64,000 nt of DNA from Streblospio benedicti (lineage: Eukaryota > Annelida > Polychaeta > Spionida > Spionidae): positions 9,335,798-9,399,797 of the forward strand of contig CM032669.1 of NCBI GenBank assembly GCA_019095985.1. Direction: 5' to 3'. Below the pieces are notes generated by a model. That model did not search any database. It had not been told where the DNA came from and saw only the letters and a program-made list of their open reading frames with translations. This document shows, one piece after another, positions 22,701 through 34,700 of the stretch; the first letter of the stretch is position 1; each line of letters starts with the position of its first letter. The position numbers and the translations under genes were made by a program.

Positions 22701-25700
22701 GACTGGACGCTAATGTAGCAAGTATCGTAGTAAGCAAGTGTTGTATGCTCCCCTGGAAGTTGACCAAAACGCAATACAGAGTGACAAGCCAATGACAAGG
22801 TGTTCAGTAACAAGAAGGGCATTGCTCTACTTATTCATAAATGCAAGTTATCAGACTTTGAAAAACACGGGTTCTACCATTTCACTGCTTCTACTATCCA
22901 AGCGGCCATGGCCGAGATCTCACCGTTGCGGGAGTTTCGCGAGCCGCGGCTGTGCGGGGTTCGCTCCGTGGTGGATGAGAAGCGTGGCCAGGTGCAGGTG
23001 GTTGCCCTGAGCAGCGTAATACAGCGCCGTGCAGCACAGGTCAGTCATCTGAAAGCAGGCAGTGGCATTGGTTCTGCTAACTACGGTTCTAATGCAATCC
23101 CACCACCACCTCCTCACCTCCTTACTGATCGTTGGTTTGCAGGAATCCCTTACAAACTGCTTGTACAGTGAACATCCTCAACAATGGAACCCAATTTGCA
23201 GTCACAAATCCGTTTTTTGAAGTTTCCCTTGTTTACTACATCATTTACTTAAATTATTATCAGCTAATGCATGAGAAAAGTTTCCGTTATTCAGTTTTTC
23301 TGTTGTTTACTCTTCCTTATTTGCGGACGTTCACTGTAGTGGCAATGTAATCTGTGGGTTAATGTGTCTCTTTCGCATGGAACAATTTCATTGATTTAGT
23401 GATTGATTGATTGATTGATTGAAAAAAAGACTATTCAAGACAATAATAAAATGGGCAATTTAAAAGAAAGTGCTCTTCATGTTCACCTTTAACATTGAAC
23501 AGTTTCATTGATTGATTGATTGAAATAAAGACTATTCAAGACTATAATCCTATATATTAATACGCTAATTTTTGGACTTTGTTCGGCTATCTACTCTTTA
23601 ACCTGACTAGCTTGACGCCATCTAACTACAGGAGGTCGTTCATGGTACTGTGTAGTTTTGCACGAATATGTTTATCATGGTCAAAATGGCCCTGGTGGTT
23701 GTTAATGAACGTTTTTATAACAAAAGTAGCAGACACCGGCAGCCATGACAGCGTCATGTGGAGTAGTGTGATGTCATAAAGACGCAAAAGGCGTCACACC
23801 GGCTCAAATACTAGGGCTTAAAACCACGTTGCCAATTGGGCTATGTGTACATTAGAACCTTCAATCAAGAACACCTCTATAAATACACCACCTCTATTAT
23901 AAGATGATTTATAACAGTCCCAAGTCTTCATAAAAAAGACCATTGCAAACGTCTCTAAAGAGACCACTCCAATATTAAACCACTTGACGCCAGTCCTCGG
24001 GCAGTCTTAATAGGGATGTTCTACTGATGTGTGTGAGAATATCTGTGCCATTGAGAGCATTATGTTACCATTAGCATAGACACTAATTTTTCATCCCATA
24101 GCTTTTGCATACTAGATGCCAAGTGCATTGTCAGTGATCAATGACTTACTTCAGATTGAGATATCCTCATACCAGCTTCAACTCGGAGTTAATCCAGGTA
24201 GTTCTCAGTCTGCGCCAAGTATACTACATCCTTTCTCGACATCATACCTTTAATACTTGGAAGGTGCTAAATTTTCAGTGCAATGAAGTGTGCCAATATT
24301 ATTTATTATTCATTTCTATGTACTAACTAACAAAAGTGGTCAGAGCCAACGTTACAAAGTATCACCCATGCCCAGAATTTGCACAAGGGTGGGTGCTGGA
24401 GAGAAACGAGTGGGGTACTCATTTTATACACTTTACTCAACTAACTTTTCCTACCTTAGCTGTGACTAAAATGACTTGGCTGAGACCTAATCGTACACAC
24501 ATGTACATGGAGTGACTGTTCCTGTAGTCACATTATAGTAATCAGGAGTATGGATGCTTGCAAGATTAATATAATTTATTACTAGTATGGTTGGACGTAA
24601 TGGACAGAACCTAAGTATTAAAAGGACTTCACTATATATGTGCATTGTGTAAGTATCAAAATGTGTCTGTATCTGGGCTATGCCAATGTGTATGTGGCTT
24701 CAACCAGGATGAGAGGTTGGTAATGTTAGTACTATCAGGTCATGGGTGCAGTCAGGATGCATGCAGGACTTGACAATCGTGTCAGTTTTGGGGGCTGAGC
24801 TTTTTTAGGACAAGGGTGGGTGCTATCAGGACGATGGGTGGGAGTGGGTGGTGTTGACCAGTGGTGAAGACCTGAACGACGTAATATGTATTTGTTGTTA
24901 ATTAGTGGTCTGTGGATGGGGGGATGTTTGCAGGTACTATCAGGAAATGTTTGGGTTGTGTCAAAATGAGGGCATTGCGGAATGGCCTTTATTTTTGGAT
25001 GGTTGGTGTCTTGACTTTCTTTTCATCATCGACTGTTGTTAAATGGTTCTGAAAACCTCCGCCAATGAATCATACTTGATGCTTATGTTTGCTGTGTAGT
25101 TAGTGTATTAACATTAATTAGGTGTTTGTAGTGTGTGCCCTCTAAATAAGAATACTTATAGCCAATGTTTAGGGGGAAAATCACCATGCCTTTGATTTTC
25201 ACTGTCTATTTACAGAGGATGGTCACCCTGCAATGTTTACATAGTCAAAAAACTGCTTTTCAATGAATGACACCTTGGCTTGATCTTGGATGTTGTGTGT
25301 ATGGAGATGCTGTCAGGGTACTTTCAGGATGGGTGGTGGTGCTGTCAGGACGTGGGCAAGTGTCATCAGGACAAGGGTGTTTGAAAATAAAATGCTGTAA
25401 AAACATATTTATACATTCACCATATATGTCTTTTTTCTATGCCTACGGATGCAGGGTTAGCACACTCCCAAATACTTATTTTTCCAGGGTTTTTCAGGGG
25501 TATTTTGACATAAAACGTGTCATTTTTCCAGGGGTTTGAGCTAATTTTCCAGGGTAGTTATCTTCGATAATAATTAAATTGTGGTACTTCTTGAATTAAA
25601 AAAAATATGTAGACGAGTGTCCACCCTTCACGGTCACTTGAAAAAAAAGGGTTTTTATTCATATAATCTTACCGAAGGTAGTAACTTACCTTTGGTAAGA

Positions 25701-28700
25701 TTATATATGAATAAAAAAACTTATATTTTTTTCAAGTGATTGTGACACCCTTCCTGTACAGATGCAATTTAGAGTGATCTATCCAAAGAGGATCTCTACA
25801 TAGCATATGCATATGCAAGGTTTATTTGTTGACACTGACTGCATACTTTGACAATATTTTCTAATTTTTTAATATTCATCTGGGAATCATTTTTAAAAAT
25901 CGGGATAAAATTGAATAAATTTCTAATTTTTTCTTTAAATTTAGAAAAATTTACATTTCATGGGAATCATTTTAAAAAAAAGATCACCAAAATACGACAA
26001 AAATTGACAAAGTTAAACTTCACCCATCTCTTATCGTCAAAAGTAGTAGGGCTATACTTTACCCATCCGTTTTCTTCATCATTGAAAAACACAGACACAT
26101 CCTCAATTCATAATAATTAAAACAATTGTTAAACATTTCTGAAATATCTTAAACCAGGTCTGACACCAAAAGTGCCGATTGGAGGTGCCACTTCAACTAG
26201 TGGAATAGATAAGCGAAACTGGTGTATAACTAATTTATGGCGCGGGCAACTAACAGGAATTAGCCTCCCTAAGGCGGTGCATATGTCTTTTATAGGAAGC
26301 CGTTCAAATTGAGTTCGCCCCATATTGCACAATAGTATCAGTAGGTGCCGGTGGTGGCGCTTCGTTTGCGAGGTGCAGTAGAAAACGAAAGCGGTGCATA
26401 TAAATCACTTTGGCAAATCGAGTTTGTTACATAAACACAGGAAATGACACGGGAATTTATTATTTTTTGTTCAATTTACTCGTTTTCAAAGACTTTCCCG
26501 GGACATGGTCAAATTCCCGGGGCATTCCAGGGTCATATTTGCTGAAAATCAAATTCCCGGGTTTTCCCGGGTTTTCCCGGGGCGTGCGAACCCTGGGAGG
26601 GCATTGTGTTTCCATTTTCATGGACACTAACATTTTCTCCCGTAGATTTTCATTTTACATGCCAAGTCAATGGATTTCACCAATGATTTAGTTGGGATCT
26701 ACTTATACTATTACGTACCTCGAATGAGTCAATGTCAGCATGCCTCTTTGACCACACGGGTATAAGCTAGTAAAATAGGTAATTCAAAAGAAAGTGCTCC
26801 TCATGTTCACCTTTAACATGGAACAGTTTCATTGATTGATTGAGATAAAGACTATTCTAGACAATGATAAAATGGGCAATTTAAAAGATTGAAATAAAGA
26901 CTATTTAAGACAATGATAAAATGGGCAATTCAAAAGAAAGTGCTCCTCATGTTCACCTTTAATATGGACCAGTTTCATTGATTGATTGAAATAAAGACCA
27001 TTCAAGACAACGATTAAATGAGCAATTCAAAAGAAAGTGCTCGCCATCCTCACCTTGTTGACGTCCGCGCCTGCGTCGATGAGGCGACGCACAATGCCGC
27101 TGTACCCGGCATAGACGGCGGAGAGGAGCGGCGCGTGCTCCGTGCCGGCGTTCACAGCGATACCCGGCACCGACAGCAGGTACTCCACCATGGCCTCCTG
27201 CCCCCGCGACGACGCCTGCCACAGCGCCGAGTCACCGTCACGGTTCGGAGCGTTCACGTCCGCACCTATAGGGTGGGTCATTGGTTTGGAGCGGTCAGGA
27301 ATGTTGTACATTTAGGCAGTTGATACGATTATCAAAAGTGTCAATCTAGTTAGTCTAAATATATGTAACAACAGAATGTACACTTCTCTCATCCTGGGTT
27401 CTTTCATTCATGATATAAACAAGAATTTTAAGATGCCATTAGGAACCAGTAAACTCACATTTTTGGCGAGGCTTTCGTTATTGTCGCAAGAACATTTCAG
27501 GCCGCATGACAATACTTAGATTGTAATGCGGTCTGAAGAAGTTCTTGTGACAAAAACGAAAGCCTCGCCAAAAATATGAGTTCTACTGATTCCTAATGGC
27601 ATCTTAAAATTCTTGTTTAAATTTATGTTGTATAAGATGAAAATGTGTATACAGGCCACTAGTAGATCCAGATTTTTTTTTAAAGGGGGCTGGGGCACAC
27701 TAAAAGGATATCAGGGGTTTTATATTATATGAGAAATCTATAAATGGATATGCTAACAATAGCACGAAAATGAAGCTTACCATGCTGTACAAGCAGCCTG
27801 ACGGCGTCTGCGTAGCCATGGGCGATGGCAGCAAACAGCGGGGACTGGCCGGTCTCCGCCTCCAGCACGTCCGTCCGACTCCCCGCCTCCAGCAGCGCAG
27901 ACAGTGTCTACAACACACAAAGTACAAGTGCTAGGCAAAACATTACCCGTTTGAGATAGCCAATATTTAATATACCGTATTCATTCTAATAAGCGCACAG
28001 TGCTCTTACAAAAAACAAATTTCAAACAAAAACAAATGTCGAATATTAGTTATAAGCGCACCCAGACAATTTTTCGTGGTTCTTGCATTTTTTCGTTTAT
28101 TGCTCACGGCGAACATTCTTTCACAACGCGACCGTCGTGTTTTTCACAATGCGCCCGGTGCATACCGGCCTGTTAGCCTTACAATATGGCGAGATGAACA
28201 TGAAAGCTTTGGGGGAAAACAGCAAAATTTGATTAATTTAATATGTGTAAACAGGGGGGGGGTGTGCGCTTAATGGGGCAGGTGCGCTAATAAGAACAAA
28301 TACCGTAGCCAATATTCAAGATAACCAACTAATATTTGGTCATATTGAAGGTGATGGGAAATGGAACTAGCCTCGAAATAACAGAAACTATATTGAGAAA
28401 GTTTAGAAAAATCGTGCGATAAAACCAAACGGATCGGCTTCATTGATGAAACACAAAGTGTGAGATTTAGTGAAAAAAGACCAAATGCAATATAAAACAT
28501 GGAACTTATAGACTTCTTTCAAAACACACCCTTTAATGTCGAGACATTGTATGTTGATACCCAAACACCAACATTGAGCGTTCCCAATATTACTGGAGTG
28601 AGGCTGTTTTAATCATGAGCGAACACAGCAATTATGGTTCAAACGACAATATAACCTCATCAGTTTAACATTATTCCCAATGTCGGTTTGAATTTCAGTT

Positions 28701-31700
28701 GTGTTAAGCATTCTAATCAAATGTACCTGGTCACATTTTACTGTATCCAACGACACCGTGTTCCCGACAGGTACAGCACCAACAACGATTCTATGTCTAT
28801 CAAATGTCTTACAACTGTTTAACAAGGGAATGCGTCACTTAAATATATGTGCAATGAACTTGTAATCTTATTAGGTAATTCGGTGAATAGAAATGTTACA
28901 TATCACTAATCTCATGGAGTCTATACATAACATATGGTCTCATTTTTTGTACTTTATGTTTTTATTTCTAAGCTATATATATAAATGATCAAAATTTGTT
29001 CGAAATGTTTTTTATCTTTTTATTTTAAAGCTTTCAGCTCTACAGAGCCCTAATCATCATGAAAATAATTAGTCTAGTTCTAGATATACGCAATTCTTAA
29101 AATGTAGGGATGCTTCCCTATACTGGGATGCTTGTATAAATATTTGGGTGCATTATGTTTTGATTTTAAATATGTGTGATTATTTCAAAATACTGCTACA
29201 AACTTGCAATTGTGAGATTGTTTTCCATACATCTTGCTTAATTATTGATACTGTTTGTTTACTTCATTGATTGTTTGCAAATACACTAATGCACGAAAAT
29301 ACTTATGATTAAAAAAGGACATGATTTCGGATATTATAATATATAAGTATGCAGGGATGGATCACCAGATCACAAAAATTCTAACTTAACAAAACAAACA
29401 AAAATAAACAAAGTTTTTAGAGTGCATTGTTCAAATTTTTTAAAACCCCTCCAAGATAGTCATTTTGTGGTTACTTATGAAATATTACATATTTGCTAAA
29501 ATAACTACTTTGAAGAGGAGTTTTTAAGTGATGTTTGAAAGATTTCATGGTTTACAAAGATTTTTTTAAGTACCAGGTACCATATTTTCAAGCTAATTTT
29601 AACTTCCATTAATATTGCAAAACTAACTAACAATATTTATTCTTTATTATGATTTAAAAGTTTTCTAAAAAATTGGTTTCCTTTTCTTTTTTGTCCAGGT
29701 AATAGCATTAATCAATATTGCAATATTTATTGCAATATTTATTTTAGATTTTCTAAAAGGTTGTCAATTGTGTTTCTTTTCTTTTAGTTCAGCTTTTTTG
29801 GCTTTGCCCCGCCCCTACGGTGAGCATTTGATTTGCTAATAAATGTCCAGATTGCCAGTACTTTCTGCTTTGTCGGCCATTTTATCGGCAGACTTTTCTA
29901 AAGCATCAATGTCCAACTGCAGTTGTTGTTTCCTCTTTTTAATAATTGTAATCTCCTCCATTTTGAGTTTTCTTTTTCTGCTTTGTTCGTCATTCTTGGT
30001 CTTGGTTTTTTCTTCTTGCAAGTACATTTCATACTTTTTCCTGGAATTAGCCGCTGAAATTAATAAGCTGTTTGTTATTGGAATGTTCAGTATTCCACCA
30101 GCATTCTTTACAGTGTCGCAAATGATACGTTGTGCCACAATTGAATGTTGTTTGAGGTTCTCAACCTCAACTTCTTTATTAACTGAAAAGCCACGTTCAA
30201 CGGATGCCTGACCATGTGACATCACCAGAAGAAGTTTCACAACATTCCACACCTTGTCATAGCTTTCCCCAGACATAATTGAACCAAGCAATTCATCTAC
30301 CCTGTCACAACTTGGGTTGAAATTGGAAAATTTGTCAGTTCCAATAACTGGTATGTTATCCAAAAAACTGGAATACTGTTGAAAGATAATATCACAGTCT
30401 CTTTCATTTACACGTTGGTTTTGAACCAGCAAGTTCAGAACTTTTTTAAAATTGTTTCGACACCCGTCAGTGTCATCAGCCATTTTTCTGGGGTCAAGTG
30501 CACTCATATTTCGCACTAGTGTGTATGCAATTGGACTCTTGTCCAAGATTTTTTGAAGCGTGTTCAACAAGAACTCCTTGGCTTCCATTTTGAATTCCAG
30601 TATAGCTTTTTCAGATGCCTTTGCATCTTTTAGTGCCTTGTCTGCCAAATATCCAATGTCAATTTTTGTATGAGTGCAATGATTTGTTTTGTTTTTAATT
30701 TCAATTGCAACTAATTTTTCTGTGGATCTTGCTTCTGTAAGTATTTCAATCTTAATGAATCTTCTCATAAGTGATCTCACTAAATTGCTCAAATCTGTGC
30801 CCAAAAATGGTAACATTGGGGAATCTGTTTGGTATTTTGACAGAAATGGTTCCATTTGTGTCGCTACACATTTAAAAAAGTGCAACTTGGCTGGAAACAG
30901 CTTGTCTGCAACTGCAGTGGAAATAGTTTCAAAAGACTGAGTCTTAGGATCAGTAATCTTTTTCTCCTTAACAGCTTTTACATAAATATTTATCAAAGGC
31001 CAAATTTCAATTGCCCTTTCTGCAACTGGTACATTTTCAAGCCACCTGTGACTCACAAACTTTAGTGGGAGGAGACTACTTTTTGGGTTACTTTTTAAAA
31101 TCCTCTCTCTTCTTGCTGGAGTGTCCTTGAAAAGGTAATATAGGGCTGACATAACTGATGTGACTTTCCAGCTGGTGGAAGTTGCCCCAGCTTTGAAACT
31201 ATTATGAATAATGTGCAGCCCACAGAACCAATGTTAATAACACTGGAATCATAATCCAGGGAAAGTTTTTCATTCATCAGACACCAGAAAACTCCAGTTC
31301 ACATTCGGTCCGTCCATGCTAATTTGGACCATGTTCTTGACATCTAATTTACCATTCAGGACACTCTCCGAGAAATGAACTACCATATCTTTGGCTGTTG
31401 CGTGGCCTGGAAATCAAACGGGTAAGACATTAATGGTACTTGAAAAAAAAAAGTATCATATTTTTTATAATGACCTACAATTACATACACCGCTACATTT
31501 TATAATATATAAGTAAGCGAGGAACTAATAGTATGTGATTGTTAAAATGATAAAATGAAATAATTGGGTTATTTGTATTATTTTTAATCTGTTAATATAA
31601 TTCACAAACCTAGAAATTGTGAGTCCAAGAACCTTGTTATTTACAACAAGGCCATTGCTTGTCCAATACCGTATATGAAAGTCCATTTGCTTGCATTGAT

Positions 31701-34700
31701 TCAGAGGCTTTCATCAAATAATATGANNNNNNNNNNNNNNNNNNNNNNNNNNNNNNNNNNNNNNNNNNNNNNNNNNNNNNNNNNNNNNNNNNNNNNNNNN
31801 NNNNNNNNNNNNNNNNNNNNNNNNNNTCTTCAGGTTCACGTGGTTCACATTACACCCTGGAGCACAAAATCAAAACTAAACCTGTTGGTCATCATATGAA
31901 CAACAATAACTGAAAAGATAAGAAACGACAAACAGAGCTGTTGCTTTTTTCAGGAAACCCACCTAAAAAGGAGCACCCCGCCCATATATAGCATACATAT
32001 AGAGCTATTTCTAGTCCTATTTTTCATTTGTAGTTTACGATGGTCAACCAGGCGTTATAATTTTTGGAAATGTGCCAACGTATGTATTTTCAGGCATTTA
32101 AAAATAGGCGCCATGATTTGCAGAAATCACATCACAGAATGATATTTTCTCAGTTCTTTTTCATGAAGCAGCCTATATTGTTCTAATTGCACATACTGAA
32201 TACGAATATCAATTATGTTCTATGTACGCCCTGTTTCTTACAGCGTCAATGACCTACCTGCCTCCAAGAAGAGCGTCATGAGCTGGGGTTTGTTGCCGAT
32301 GACGGCTGCATGCAGCAGACCGCTGCCACAGTTGGACACTTTGTGCACGTCTGCTCCCGCGTCCAGGAAAAGCTTCACCGCGTCTGCAATAAACAACACG
32401 TCTGCTATAATAAAACAGAACAGATAACAGAGTCAAAAAAGTACGAAATTTTATTAAAATCACAAATTTTCGCATCTTCAATGCTTTATCAAGTGAAAAA
32501 TGTAATTTTTTAGTTAAAGTAATAGCTACAACTGTTTTGGTGAATTAACACTTAATTCAAACTTGGGGTCATACCCCTAGATAGGAAAACTTGCCACACC
32601 TACAAGTTTATAATAAAAGTAATTGTTGTCAATACTTATAAAAAAATATTACTGTGATTAATAGTTATAAATATTTGGGGGCTCAAGCTAATTTAGTGTA
32701 GTAGTTTGTTAGTCCATAGTTTAGCAGGTAGACTACATTAGCAAGGCTATGAAGATAAACCTGGTGAAAATCAATATCCTTATTGAAAAACACTCGCCAA
32801 TATGCTTGATTCCATGATATACGTATAAAAGAAATTTGCCTTAGCCTTTGTAATATTTACTTCGCCATGATTGAAGGATTTCCCATTTATATCGTTTGAC
32901 TCAACGTAGGGCAATTCATTGTTACAGTGGAACCTCCCAATAGGACCACCTCTATACACAGACCACCTCTATACAGAGACCACCTCTATACACAGACCAC
33001 CTCTATACAGAGACCACCGGACCTTGAATAGTTTAGCTGGCCCAAATTATAAGATCAATAACTTGCCAAAAAAAACATCTGGAACCACATTTCTTTCTCT
33101 ATTAGAAAGAGAAACCTTTTCTGTGTGGTTCCAAGATGTTTTTATAAAGATTGACTTACATTTTGTGCTTCCTCTGTTTTGATTCAAATGACTTCTTTTT
33201 ATATCATGCACGACACAACAAAAGGGAGGTTCGGGGGTTTACCCCCCCCCCCCCCCCGATAAAAACACTCAAAGTAGTCACCAATTTTCAGCTGTACGTC
33301 TACATAAGCAGTAACCGTTTATCCACAGTTTTCACCAATCAATTTTATTTGTGTCGTTAATTTACTAGTCAAATTATCCATTTTTTTAGTCCATGTAAGA
33401 TTTTCGACAGGCGATCGGCCATAACACTTTGCGTCACTGTTCTGTGCCAGTTTACATCAAATTACAATAAAATTAATCCGGTGTGTTTCCATTGCATACA
33501 TAACACTTTTGAGTAACCAATAATGAAAATATTTTAAGTATCATATACATACTATTTACTGCACTGTTTATCAAATTTTCGTAGAAAATCAGTACAACAG
33601 TGCACGCTTCACGTTCCTTAGTAGTTAGACGTTCTTGTTTCTTGCACGTGAGGCGTATGACTTAAAGGGACATGAACAGCAACCACCTCCTCTGACAATT
33701 TCACGTAATAATTTTATTTTTCTATTTTCTTGACATGTTGCACCTAATAACAGCCAATTTTACAATCATAAACATTGTTTGATAGAAAAATATAAATAAA
33801 TTAAAAACAGAGAAAAAATTGACATTGGGGATTTACCCCTTTATTGGGAACATTCAAACTGTCAAAACAGTTTTTTTTATACATTTCAAGAAACATAAAG
33901 AATGAAGAAATGTATATATGATAAAAATGTTATTCAAAGGCTGGATGTTATGGCAAAAAAAGTTTAAAGATTTTGTTTACAAAACATCCGGGTTTATGTT
34001 ACAAATTTGGAAACCGTCAAATAGGGAACTGATTAATGAAGTGAAGAAATGAAAAGCTGCATATAGTATCAAAAATTTGTATATATTCAAATGGATTATT
34101 TAGTCTAAAGTACTATTTGGAAACATTTTTGGCATAGAGACAAAAAAGTTTATATGACATTTTATTTGGGCACCTGTTGAACAAGATAAAGAACACAGAG
34201 ACCAATTCTATCAGAGACCACCCTATAAAGAGACCACCATAGACTATTATCTCTATACAGAGATACCTTATACAGAGACCATATACAGAGCCAAACCTCT
34301 ATACCATCTATACAGAGTTCCTTATATAAGAGAGACTTCTATATCAGATTTTTTGCAGTCCCAAGCCTTCATATAGAGACCACCGTGAACCTCCAAAAAG
34401 ATTCAACCTGTCCATTGAGACCACTTGAAGCGAGTCTCATGTATACATTGAGAGGTTCCAGTGTATATAGTGCCTTTTGCATGGGCTGTGATAGAAAATG
34501 TAACCTCCTCCCCCACATTAAAATTACCTTACTGATGTCTTACATAATATGCTTAAGAGGAAATGAAACTAACTGCAAGATACCAGAAAATTCCAGAGAA
34601 GCAATATCAAATTACTGAGGTTCTACTGTACTTTTGCTCTATACATAGTTTTTACTATGCTATTCAAATATTATTCAGCATGTTTTCTTGTGCTGAGTGA

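Noticed and set aside
26959-27323. Alternative frames over ASB exon 10, both strands
   Set aside because: Arg-rich shadow frames of a GC-rich ankyrin exon. The ankyrin frame with splice sites explains the region.
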